From assembly GCF_048771995.1 (NCBI RefSeq), contig NC_133030.1:59304001-59368000 (forward strand): a stretch of 64,000 nt of DNA. Reading direction: 5' to 3'. Every line of letters begins with the position of its first letter. Positions within the stretch are counted from its first letter, which is position 1. Shown here one piece after another: positions 53,201-64,000 of this stretch. The notes under the pieces are model-generated. The model did no database searches. It had not been told where the DNA came from and saw nothing but the letters and a program-made list of their open reading frames with translations. Source of the DNA: Taeniopygia guttata. Its lineage: Eukaryota > Chordata > Aves > Passeriformes > Estrildidae. A program made the position numbers and the translations under genes.

Positions 53201-54782
53201 AAAACCTGTGCCACCCCCATCAGCACCTGTGCCACAGCACACCCTGCTGCTGCTGCCCCTCTGGTTTTCTGCACCCAAGGGGTTCATAATTCACCTTCTC
53301 CTCCCTGCTGCTCACAGTCCTTGAATGAACATGCTGGAGAGCTCAGCTCTGCTAGGAAGGTGCATCCAAAATGTGAACTTAACTCTCAGCTGCTCTTCAA
53401 ACCCTGCCCAAGGACACACTCATGAGCTCTGGTTGGTCGTTCTCAGGAACTGTCAGGGGTTTCTGCCTCTGCCTGTCCCCAGGGCAAAGGTTTTGCCTCT
53501 CTGTGGTCTTGGCAGAAGTAGTGATGTGTCCCCTCCATGGTCATTGCAGACTTCAACCTGCTGCACCAGTGCACTCTGCAGGAGCAGGTGACTTCAGCCA
53601 GGACATCAGATCACAAATGTGGTCACAAAAGGGTTCTGCTGTGGGGGGATCATTTGGAAGGATATGATGGATAAGCAGGAGAAGTCACCTCTGAAACCTC
53701 GTGAAGGCTAAAATCCTAGATCAGCCTTTGCAGCCTGGCTCATCCCAGCTTTTGGCTTCAGAAATTCAGAGCTCAATTTCTGCTACAAAATCGTAGTGTT
53801 TGATTTCTGCAACTTGCTGCAGCATCTCCTGCTTCCACACACCAGGATGGCACGGGAATACTGGCATCATTTGGTGTAATTGTGCTCTAGGGGCAGCAAC
53901 AAGAAAATTGCTGCACAGTTTCCTCCACTTCAGCCCTGCAAAACCTTTTTTCACCTCCGTGGAATGTAAGTTTTCTATCACTCTCCTCTGTGTCCAATGC
54001 TGAGTTGCACAGGACCCCATCTTTGGGGAAGCATCACACTGTTAAAACTCCCTCTCAAATGTATTTTAATGCAAGTATTTACAATTAATACTGGAAGTTG
54101 TGTAGAGGATCACAGGTCCTGGCCCTCGGTGTGTCCCAGTCCATGCACAAACACAAATGAGCTGCCAGCACATTCCTCAAAGCTGCATCCTGCAGCTCAG
54201 TGATCCTGTTGAGGTCTGCATGCTTGGAAGGAAATTATAGAGGTGCCAGCAGCAGCCATGACCACGTTGTCTTTAAAGCTGAGGGATGCTTTAGAAAGTG
54301 ATTGTGTACAAAAATAATCATAAAACCCCCAGAATTTTTCATGCCATCCACATGCTCAACCTAACAACTTCGCCATGCACCCATCTATTACAAATGATGG
54401 TAAACCTAAGTTTCTATTACCACAACCTTACCTCAAGAAGTGCAACCCCACCTGCATTCACAGATGTGCTTTGGGAGTTATGTGGAATTGCTCCCAGAAC
54501 TGAAGGAACTTCACTTGAACATAAGAAAAAGGGGAGGAGAGAAAAACACAATCAGTAGATTATACACTGTGATCTGATCTACTTGAGGCACAAAGGACGT
54601 TAAAATATAAATGAAACTCAAATCTGATGAAGCCAAAAGAGAGCAAAGCTGGTTGTAATTAACCTACAAGATTCACAGGCACAAATTATCACAGGGGCCA
54701 AGAGCTTGTCCCTGAAAGTGTGGAAATACATACATTTATACACACACCTGAGCAGATATAAATATATGTGTACAACTGTGTT
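50256..54782. other. Intergenic, no gene recognised
   Basis: Unique sequence of mixed composition. Open frames (up to about 150 codons near 50680-51138) overlap on both strands and have no recognisable domain. No clear mobile element or RNA gene seen. Confidence 0.6.
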
Positions 54783-54950
54783 CTCTCAGGGCTGAAAAGG
54801 ACTTGACAGCACCATTCAGTCTTTCCCCCAGCTCCAAGACGAGATCAAATAGACGTCGGTATTTTCTGACAGATGTTTGTCTAGACCTGTTTTTAAACAG
54901 AGAATCTCCCACCTCCCCAGGCAATTTATTCCAGCACTTCCTTTTCTTCT
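54783..54950 (-). mobile_element. Old CR1/L3-like LINE fragment, minus strand
   Basis: The plus strand reads TTTCTGACAGATGTTTGTCT, ACCTGTTTTTAAACAGAG, then GGCAATTTATTCCAGCACTT. This follows the complement of an ancient CR1-type consensus common to reptiles and birds. It is more diverged than the other CR1 pieces and lacks the 3' octamer tail. Confidence 0.7.
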
Positions 54951-55499
54951 GCAGCTTCATACACACACGCACAGGTACCTTTATCTCAGAAGGTGAGCGA
55001 GCAGCCTCTGATGCCTTGCACATCAAAAGGCTTTGTGAAGTCATTTCTCATGGCAAGACCTTTCTTGCAGGTGACGTAGGAGCCCAAAAGATCTCAAAAC
55101 GACCTCAGGTGACAGGCTGGGCTTGGGGGACAGCAGATGGGGCAAGGGGGGCAAATGGGGAAGGAGGGGGAAAATTCAGTCTTTTCCTTATTAACCCGTC
55201 AGATTTGTCTGCTGATAAGAGAGACCAGCTTTGTACGCTCCATTTTTAGACTCAGACGTTAAGTTCCTTTCTTTTTTGATGGAATAAATGCATTTTTGGC
55301 TTCTTCATCAGCTACCTCAGAAGAGATGCTGTCCTGTCAAACTTCAGTCAGGCAGAGGAAGGGATGAGGAATGAGGCTGTGCAGCTGGAATATGTAAATG
55401 GCAGGATGGAGAGCAGCACTTTTCCAGCCACACTGGATATCTATTACCTCCACTTTTGGACTGACAATGCACCAAATGTTTCATTGCCTGGGGCCTTAC

Positions 55500-55830
55500 A
55501 AAGCTGACCAGCTTTTATAGCCGAAAGCACTAATGTAGAAAGGCAATTGGGAATTAATTATTTAATGTGGTTCTCATTGGTAGAAAGCTTCCACCCCTCC
55601 TGCATCTCAGCTACCATTATACATATGTTGCCTTTCTTCAGACTACAGTGATTAGACAGCAGAGGAAAATGATGGCCAAGTCCTGTTCCCACTTGCAGTG
55701 AACTCCATTTAAATCAGCAGATTTGCATTTAATAACCAAGGACACAGTTTAGCCCCGTGCTAGGAAAACATTGTTTATGGAAAAAAAACATAAATAGATT
55801 GCAGCATCTCAATTTCTGAAAATAAGCCTT
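55500..55830. promoter_or_regulatory. Candidate distal enhancer with octamer and homeodomain sites
   Basis: The stretch has CAATTG, TTAATTA (55554-55560), a CATATG E-box near 55623, an exact POU octamer ATTTGCAT (55721-55728) followed by TTAATAACC, and ACATTGTTTATGG with SOX/FOX-like cores. Such density in an otherwise bland intergenic region next to SIX genes suggests a conserved element. Known tetrapod SIX1 enhancers lie in this gap in general; I cannot say which this would be. Confidence 0.35.
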
Positions 55831-56491
55831 TTCATATGTGTGTTGCCAGGTTCCCTCTTTGGAAGGCAGAATATTCCTACTTAAAAATTAAAGTCCATGC
55901 AAGTAGCCCTATTTGTAGGAAATTACATCAAGCTCCCTTTAATTTGGCTGTTTGGATGCCTCACTGGAGCAGAGAGAAAGGTGTATCCCAAATCCACTGC
56001 ATGCTGGTTCAGCTCCAACTTCTCCTGAATTCTCGAGATAAGCATCTATTTCATTTAGAGCCTTTTTAATTATGACCTGTGAAGAAGCAAATGTCCTTTT
56101 GAAGATCTCCCTGCAACAGCTGCACGCCAGAGACTCCTGGCCAAGTTACTTGAAGAGTTTAAGGATCAGGCCCCACGTATTTAAAAAAACAAAGTGCAAA
56201 ATAAGATTCTGCAGTGGGGCTGAGAAGGGGCATGAACTTACCTGTCAGTTGTGATACGTGGGAAACTGGTAACTTCTTCCCTGCAGTCAACACCTCCAGA
56301 ATCATTCCAGATTAAGCTCCAACAGGATCCTGCTGAAATTCAGTGTAGTGAATTACACCAGGAATTAATTTATTGCAATGTGTCATATTTTTGCAAATAC
56401 AAAATATATAGGGTTTGCCTTTTTTTTTTTTGGCCCTTCAGATGAAAGATATATGACTGTACAGATGTGCTTTTCTAAGATTCAGTGGCAT

Positions 56492-56500
56492 GAAACCTGA
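56492..56500 (-). promoter_or_regulatory. Exact MEF3-type SIX site
   Basis: GAAACCTGA on the plus strand, in the SIX4-SIX1 gap, about 7 kb upstream of the SIX1 start. Confidence 0.35.
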
Positions 56501-57556
56501 AATGCCCCAGCAAGATTCAGGAGCGAGTTTTAATCACCATGGAAGCACGACACTTTTGAAGGTCTATGAAATGATACACCCAGGTCTGAGAAGGGTAAAC
56601 TTATCCCTCTGGAGAGATCTGCTGATAAACAGAGACAACTCATTTTCTCCTGGAAAGCTGCGTTGTTTGAAAAAATAATCAGATGTTAGAGACAGGTTTG
56701 TGCTGGGAAGCGAAAGGGAGAAAAATAACAGCACTGGGAGAGGTTTTCTGTAAGGGAAAAGGGGAGGCAGTGTGAAAAATTCAGGAGATGGAAGAGAAGA
56801 CGGGCTGAGCATCTCTCAGGGCCAGACAGAGCAAGGCTGGCGACGACAGAGGCATATGGAGACCCACCCAGGGCGCAGACAGACCGGAGGACCCCCAGAC
56901 CTCGGCTTACGCAAGGTGACCTTTCCCCTCTCTAAAATTTCAAAGCTAGCGCTGAACAGACTGTGTGCCATATGTAACATGACCTCAGCTCTGCTCTGCC
57001 AAGCCACTGATGGCATCACTAATGAGAGGTGAAAGGTCCCCTCCTCCTTGCAGCCAGCTTGGAAAGCCACCAGGGAGGTGGGTGTGGGATGGGCCCCCCC
57101 AGCACTGCCCCACAACCCCATATTCCCACACCTGGGTGCCCACTGACCCGCCACAGGCACACACACCCATCCAGGAGGGTCGTGGTGCCTCTTCCCTTGG
57201 CACAGCTGAAACTGGCACAGTCCCCCAGCAATGGGAATATTTGTTCAGTACCCAAATGCAAAGCACACAGGGAAACAGAGCCTGGGATGTAAATCCTGTC
57301 CCCAATCCAGCTGCCATCCTCGCAGCCCCCGGCAGCACTCTGCTCCCAGTGTGGGTCGTGCATTGGCCAGGTGGGAGAAGGATTTGTGCTGGAGGATGGC
57401 ACAGAGAGAGGAAAACCCTCCAAGTGCCTGCCTTGATCCAAGCAGGACACAAAATGTAATTTCTATTTTTTTCTAAGCATTTTGCACGGAAATCATTACA
57501 ATAATGTATTGGAAGCTGGGGGGGAGGGAATCAACCATCACCCTTGCTGCCTTTTC

Positions 57557-57578
57557 TTTTTTTTTTTTTTTTTTTTTT
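57557..57578. repeat. Poly(T) run of 22
   Basis: An uninterrupted T run that marks the left edge of the CpG-rich domain starting near 57600. Confidence 0.95.
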
Positions 57579-57599
57579 GTAGTTCCGTTTTTAAACAAG

Positions 57600-58780
57600 G
57601 TTTTTTTGCCGTTTTCCCGGTGTCCAGCGCCCCCGTCCTAGCCATCCCCTAAGGCAGGGACAGACGGGACTCACTCGCATGAACTCCCTGCCCCAGACAC
57701 GCGTGGGGACGGTGCATGTGGGTGTCACAGATGCGGGTGGGGGGGTGCACGCGTGGGTGGGGTGGGAACCCGGGTGGGTCGGTGCACACAGGGCTGTGGG
57801 AGCGTTCACAGGGCTCGGTGTGAGCACACAGGGGAGCACGGGCAGTGTGTCTGTGCCACTGAGCTCACCGGGACCTGCCTTCGTGGGAGGGGGAGCGTCG
57901 CACACACGCGTGGGGAGTGCCCACGGGTGGATCGGCCGGGCTGGAGCCGCCTCCCCGAGCGGCCGGCGCGGAGAAGGCGCCCGCGGTTTGTTTCGCTTCT
58001 GCCAGCGACTCATTCCTGGCAGATGTGGCACCGCTGAGGTGCCCACAGTACAAACACCCCACCCGCGACCCTGCTGCTGCCTCCCCACGCAGGGCCAGAC
58101 CCCGCGGGGAAGGAGCTGCATTTACCCCTCGCTGCTCTTCTGCCGGGGATTCATTTTTACATCGCATCCGGCTCTGAGAGATTCAATTATTCCTTCTAAA
58201 TGTTATTCTGCCCCTCGCTCTCAGCACAGCCTCATCTCATAGGGGCGCAGGCGAAGCTCCCCACGCGTGTTGGGTCGCGCTGGGACATATCCAGGAGTGG
58301 CTGCAGAGGGGCAGCTGGGGCGTGTTTTTCTCCCACGGAGGGAACAGCAGCACTCGAACCCGCGGCAACCCCACGCCTGGTTTGGCCGCAGCCTAATTCC
58401 TGCACCAGTATCCTATTTCTAAAAAATTTGTAAAAATTAAGAAAGAGGCAAAAGTTGCAGCTAACATTGCCTCGCGTTACGCTATTCCGCTGGGAAAAGA
58501 GAGAAAAACAACGTCGGGAGAAAGCGAATCTCAGCGCTAACACCCCTTCCCCCCCTCGGCGTGGGGATCCCACCCGCGGTGGGGCTGCAGCGGCACTCGG
58601 GGGTTTTAGGGGGGTGCGAGCGGCTGGGGATGGATGGGGATGGGTGGGGATGGGTGGGGGTCTCCCCCTTTGAGTGGGGGGCTGTAACGGATCGGGGGAG
58701 CTGCGCACGCCGGTACCCGAGGGCCGGTCACGGACACGGACACGAACGCGCGGGGGGAGGCAGCACAGCCGGCAGCTCCC
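57600..58780. other. Intergenic CpG-rich domain
   Basis: GC- and CpG-dense sequence about 5-6 kb upstream of SIX1, with no recognisable coding sequence. A GTG/CAC-rich, partly repeated part (57700-57930, with GTGGGTG and ACGCGTGGGG motifs) is followed by typical CpG-island sequence and GGGGATGGGTG repeats at 58626-58658. Developmental homeobox loci often carry such islands as Polycomb targets or promoters of noncoding RNAs. The 187-codon open frame at 57679-58242 is likely a by-product of composition. Confidence 0.6.
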
Positions 58781-59125
58781 GTGCAGAAAAGGAGTTAAAC
58801 CCCGCCGTTGTCCTTTGATTTAGGAAATGGCTCATCCAATTCAGTTCCAGATTATTCAGGGGCAGGCTGCCTCGCTCGCTCCCTCTCTCCCCACACCAGC
58901 CCAAACATCTTGAAGTAATCAGCAGCTGAGAACGGAGACGTCCCCCTGGCATCTCAGGTTAAAGAAGGAGGTCCAGGAAAATGTGGTAGAGCCATTACAA
59001 GAAACCTGAGATGCATTCATCAGAGACTCCAATTGCCATCGCATTAGGATTGATTAGAGACCAGCAGTACCGTAATGACCCGGAAAGCGGGGCATACGGG
59101 GATTATTAATATCAGACTTCTCAAA
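58780..59125. promoter_or_regulatory. Candidate enhancer with paired SIX sites
   Basis: The stretch contains TTGTCCTTTGATTTAGG (TCF/LEF- and SOX-like), CCAATTCAG, an exact 12-bp inverted repeat GCATCTCAGGTT (58949-58960) / AACCTGAGATGC (59003-59014) whose right arm overlaps an exact MEF3 match GAAACCTGA (59001-59009), then CCAATTGCC, GGATTGATTAGAG and GATTATTAATATC homeodomain-type motifs. The character changes to A-rich low complexity at 59128. The call is by motif density only. Confidence 0.4.
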
Positions 59126-59127
59126 GG

Positions 59128-59240
59128 GAAAAAAAAAAAAAAGGAAAAAAAAAAAAAAAGAAAGGAAAAAATAGGGAGAAAAAAACGGAGGAAAAGAGAG
59201 AAGAAGCAGGAGGGAAAATTCAAAAAAACAAAAGCACATC
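59128..59240. repeat. A-rich low-complexity tract
   Basis: Purine-only sequence of A runs with G interruptions, including runs of 14 and 15 A. No function seen. Confidence 0.9.
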
Positions 59241-60020
59241 GCAGGGCTGCTGCTTGGAGGCAGACTTACCTGAGAGCAGAGGCACTGGCAAGCCGCACGG
59301 ACGAGAATTCATTTAACTTCTGGGAAACAAAAGCAAACAAACATGAAAAAAATCGCCTCTGAGTCCCCTGAAATCGCCTGCTCCCATGCACGGCTCGCAC
59401 AGAGACTCCCAGCGCTGCGGCCACGGGCTGGGCGGGCCACGGGTCGGGGGTCCCAACCGGGGACTCCCCCTCCGGGGCCACAGGACGCCGGTCCCCGGGC
59501 TGGCGACAGCAAGGACAAGTTAAAGAGCCACCAAAGAGGAGCAAGGAGACCTCGGTGGCTCGTCTCCTTCTCGGTTCCCTGCGCCAAAACAAATCTGCCC
59601 CTCCTGGTCTCGGTTTAAATGTAGCTCACTGGATAATTAACTCCATCTTTCCAGCCCTGCTTTAACTGTTTATTTAGTGTCACCCCGTATTACCATCACT
59701 AGCACTTTCCTCTGAACGGGAGGAGCTGGAGGGTTTCACCTCCCAAAAGGAAATTCTTCGTAGCTTAAAAGAATCAGCATCCAGGAGGTACATAAGCGAG
59801 GAGTGAAAGGGGGGGGGGGGGGAACGGGATCTGGGGGTCCCATGGCAAAAGCAGGAGGAAATAAGGGTGGAGGTGGGGGTACAGGGACAGAAAGACGTAT
59901 CGGCCCTCGGAGAGAAGAAAACAACGCGTGATCACCTCTAATCCTTTGAAAAATGTCCCGGTAAGTGCGCGAAGAAAGAGCCCTTTGTGCCCTGGGGATC
60001 GGCCACATCGGGAAGGCCTT

Positions 60021-60050
60021 ATCCTCATCCTCATCCTCATCCTCATCCTG
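60021..60050. repeat. ATCCTC hexanucleotide repeat, five units
   Basis: Five tandem 6-bp units, the last with one change. On the minus strand they read as alternating Asp-Glu codons, by chance. Confidence 0.95.
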
Positions 60051-61054
60051 CCCCAGCAGCCCGGCCTGACCCCGCGGGGTGCGGGGGGACCCCCGGGCCG
60101 GGCAGGGACGCGGCCCCCGCCCCGCGGACACCGGTTTTGTTTTTACAGGTGTCGGGAGGGCAATTTACCAACAAGTAATTAAAGGTCGCACCGGTTTGCA
60201 GGCGAGCCGGGCCAGAGGCTCCTGCAAGAGAAGAGCGGTGCATATGGAGAGGGGTTTGTTCTTCCTCATTAAAAAATAGAATAATAAAGGAGGGAGGGGA
60301 GAGAGGGGGAGAAAGAAAATACAAATCCTTTATTGTTGGGGAATAAGCCGGGAAGCTGGCTGTCTCCCTGCGCCTCGCATTCGGCGAGGAAGGCGGCGCG
60401 GATCCGGTATCACGTTGCAGATCCTCACTCGAGATAACGAAATGCGATCTATTTTTCAGAACAGCAAGTGGATGGGAAAGGAGCCTCTACAACACAAACC
60501 TCATTGACTTAATGGGTCGGTTTTAGATTTCGCCTTCGAAATGTTCGGCGAGTGGAAGCGTTGTGTTTCTGCCCCGCCGGTTCCCAGCCTCCAGCCCGGT
60601 TCTCATCCCGACGAGAAGCGGCTCCCAAAAACCCGCTGCTGATTTTATTTTGTTGCGCTATTTGTTCCCTCTAGATTCTCGTACTTCTAAAAAAAAAAAA
60701 AATTAATTTTTACTTTTGACTGGGGAAGAGCTTTATTTCTAAGCTTGGAAGGAAATGGGGGATGTATTCGGTTTAGGTTTTTTCTGCTTTGTTTGGATTT
60801 TTCTGGCGAAATCGAGAGAAAGCCCGCAGCGTGTTGCGTGGGCTCCAGCTTCATCCCCGCCCTGCGTTGTATAAATACATCGAATAAATAAGGGAATAAA
60901 TGAATTTCCCGCACAAACAGAGCCGATGGGTGCCCGGGCAATGGGGGAGAGCAGCGGAGGCCCCCTCGTTCGGCCGCCACCTCTCCGCGGGCGCGGAGCA
61001 GCCAGGCCCCGGTGGCGGGGACAGCCCGGGCAGCTCCGGCCGGGCGGGGAGCGG

Positions 61055-61126
61055 CTGATGCTGCCGCTGATGCTGCCGGTGATGCTGCCGGTGATGCTGC
61101 CGGTGATGCTGCCGGTGATGCTACCG
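61055..61126. repeat. 12-bp tandem repeat, six units
   Basis: Two CTGATGCTGCCG units, three GTGATGCTGCCG units and one GTGATGCTACCG unit. It is open in all plus-strand phases but no gene surrounds it. Confidence 0.95.
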
Positions 61127-61989
61127 GGCTGCTCCTGCTCCGCCGGCAAAGGAAGCACCGAGAGGGACCGGCAGCAGCAGCTCTGTGCCGTTGTCTTGTT
61201 CGGTGGCGTTTTGTTTATTTGCATCTTCCTTGTTTATGTTTTTATTTTTTTGAGCGGCTCGAAACTCTCTTTTGCGTTGTTGCTTTTGTGATTTTTCAAG
61301 GGTTAGATGGGATGGGGTGTTCTGGAAGTACATTTGCCTCTTTCCGTGGTTCAAAATGAAAGGTTCCTAATTTTTAGGAAAACCAACCCCGAATCCTTAA
61401 TGAACATTGATGCTTAGTGGTCCTTGCCTACAGCAACTCCCAGGTAGACCCTGGCGGGTCTGTCCCTCCTTATGTGAATTTTGATGAGAGGGAAGAATAA
61501 AGTTCCGCTCAAGAATCGCGAGGAAGGCTCCGCTCAGCCCTCGCCCGTGTCTGTCATCTCTTCTGCCGGCCGCATCGGGATAATTTGCTTATTCCCAGCA
61601 AGAGCAGTGTTTGTTTTGGGCGGCCTTTTACAGGAGGGAAAAAAAGAAAAAGAGAACAACTAAAAAAAGGAGAACTGTGAGGGCAAGAGAAGCCCGCTCT
61701 CGTTACAATGCCCAGGGGCTTCCCCAGTCCCGCGTTGCATTTCTCTCCTCCTCACCCAGAAGTTACAAACCCTCAGGTCCGTGCTCTTCCCGAGCTGAGC
61801 CCCTCATTAGATAGAAGAAAATAAAATTTAAAATTAGTAACAATAAAAATAAGGGATGGGGGAGCCGACCCCCAGGCTGGGCAGGGCGCTGCTCCTCCAG
61901 GACGCGGCCGCGGGCGAGCCGATGCCTTATAATTCTGCGCACTTGCTCCAGACTTTAGGGTATTAGTTGATTTTAGAGCCGGGTTTAAG

Positions 61990-62180
61990 GCTCCGTTCCG
62001 GTCCCCACACAGCTGCCTTGTCAATAAGGATCTGTTCCAAGTAGACATTCCTTCTGGGAGGACATTGCAGCTCTTTAAGACTTCATCTGCAACATCATAA
62101 GTACTAAAATAAAATGGCAAGGGAAAATTACCAGACACATGGTCATGGGATATGGAAGCGCCCTGACTCCAGCGGACATA
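61990..62180. promoter_or_regulatory. Candidate SIX1-proximal module with E-boxes and MCAT site
   Basis: CAGCTG at 62010-62015, TCAATAAGG, an MCAT/TEAD-type CATTCCT at 62046-62052 and CACATG at 62136-62141 lie in AT-balanced sequence between CpG-rich flanks. E-box plus MCAT is a usual muscle enhancer combination, which fits SIX1 expression. Inference from motifs alone. Confidence 0.3.
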
Positions 62181-62365
62181 GTACAGTCGCTGTACAGACT
62201 GGGTGGCAGGGGCTTAATTTAAACAGCACCGAGACGCGAAGTACGTGGGAAAAACAGCAATCCGGATTTAGGAAAATATCGGCCTTTCCCACGTCGTGGC
62301 GCGGGCAGAGGCTGCGGGCAGGGAGCGCCGCCGGCCCCGGCTCCTCTTCACTTGGAGCAGTGAAC

Positions 62366-62404
62366 TCAAATAAATCCGACTTGGTAGGTCAAATAAATCC
62401 GACT
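62366..62404. repeat. 16-bp perfect direct repeat, 23-bp period
   Basis: TCAAATAAATCCGACT occurs at 62366-62381 and 62389-62404 with 7 bp between. It is a small recent duplication or a paired binding site. Confidence 0.9.
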
Positions 62405-62499
62405 GTCTTAGTGAGGACAAGCAGGTTTTAAAGAGCCCCGCGATGGCTCTTAGCACCCGCGGAACGAACTCATTCCTGAATCCAAAGCGCTCTGGAGTG

Positions 62500-62715
62500 T
62501 GCTTAAAATACGGGCTTCGACTTATCTAATCAAAGATAAATACAGCCATAAAGACACTCCCAGCCCCCCGCGCCCTGCCCTTATCTCACCGCATTGTCCT
62601 CACCTCCCTGCTGACAATAGATTATCTTTGCTTAGGGAGCCTAATTGTTTTCTAATTTTTTAAATAATTGCTTTTGAGCGGGGGTGTGCAAATGAGGATT
62701 AGGCTAATTGAAAGC
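62500..62715. promoter_or_regulatory. Candidate SIX1-proximal enhancer, dense developmental motifs
   Basis: About 0.8-1 kb upstream of the SIX1 ATG an AT-rich island sits in CpG-rich sequence. It has TTATCT (62522-62527) and AGATAA (62534-62539) as an inverted GATA pair around a TCF/LEF ATCAAAG (62529-62535), SOX-type ATTGT (62593) and ACAATAG (62614), TTATCTTTG (62622), homeodomain TAATTG at 62642 and 62665, octamer-like TGCAAAT (62687-62693) and CTAATTG (62704-62710). This packing is typical of conserved enhancers; conservation could not be tested. Confidence 0.5.
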
Positions 62716-62891
62716 GCCGCCGGTGGGTGCAGCGCTGTGCCCGCGATCTGCACGGAACTGCCCCGACCCGCCGGGCACCCCCCACCCGCGGGGAACGGGG
62801 CAGAACGAGGGGCAGGAAGGGGCGAACGATCCCCGCGCGTTATTCAGCGCTTCACTAAAGCGTTATTTATTCATCCCCAGCTCGGAGGTAA

Positions 62892-64000
<1,109 letters not shown>

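Larger units (their letters stand above)
59240..61990. other. SIX1 upstream region, GC-rich, no gene recognised
   Basis: Mixed CpG-rich and AT-rich segments with several simple repeats: a G run near 59811-59822, ATCCTC repeats at 60021-60050 and a 12-bp repeat at 61055-61126. A stretch at about 60400-60560 (CACGTTGCAGATCC, GAGATAACGAAATGCG, CATTGACTTAATGGG) has the look of unique regulatory sequence. Open frames in it are composition-driven. Confidence 0.55.

Noticed and set aside
57679-58242. 187-codon frame in intergenic CpG island
   Set aside because: Gly/Val/Arg-rich composition from GTG/GGG repeats; another frame on the other strand is equally long.

Overview
The window is avian nuclear DNA covering the SIX4-SIX1 end of the vertebrate SIX homeobox cluster, with the first exon of MNAT1 diverging from SIX4. 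The bird assignment rests on the near-identity of the encoded proteins to vertebrate MNAT1, SIX4 and SIX1 as I remember them, on vertebrate splice structure and CpG islands, and on CR1 LINE pieces being the only interspersed repeats I recognise well (no Alu, L1 or B elements seen). I cannot fix the species.

Layout. From 1 to 30037 lies AT-rich, repeat-poor sequence that reads as MNAT1 intron 1 (minus strand); no other exon could be identified in it. The MNAT1 first coding exon is at 30038-30126 on the minus strand. A CpG-rich gap of about 1.2 kb, carrying an old CR1 fragment, separates it from SIX4 on the plus strand, so the two genes are head to head. SIX4 has three coding exons (31314-32143, 33497-34185, 36573-37369; 771 residues) and a 3'UTR of about 5 kb ending near 42360. 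The 21 kb between SIX4 and SIX1 holds no recognisable gene: it has a 54-bp minisatellite, two CR1 pieces, an AT-rich block, a broad CpG-rich domain from about 57.6 kb, and several stretches dense in homeodomain, POU, SOX, TCF/LEF, GATA and SIX-type motifs that look like enhancers. SIX1 starts at 63540 and runs off the right edge inside its homeodomain.

How the genes relate. MNAT1 (MAT1) is the RING assembly factor of the CDK7-cyclin H kinase of TFIIH, a housekeeping gene. SIX4 and SIX1 are paralogous transcription factors acting with EYA cofactors in muscle, placode, ear and kidney development and are normally co-expressed. The gap between them is therefore expected to hold shared enhancers. 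The most interesting signal is a set of six exact matches to the SIX-binding MEF3 site (TCAGGTTTC on either strand), two of them in SIX4 (leader and intron 1) and two upstream of SIX1. About 0.5 would be expected by chance in 64 kb. One lies in a perfect 12-bp inverted repeat. This suggests SIX auto- or cross-regulation, as an inference. No retrovirus-like element, tRNA, rRNA or CRISPR array was recognised.
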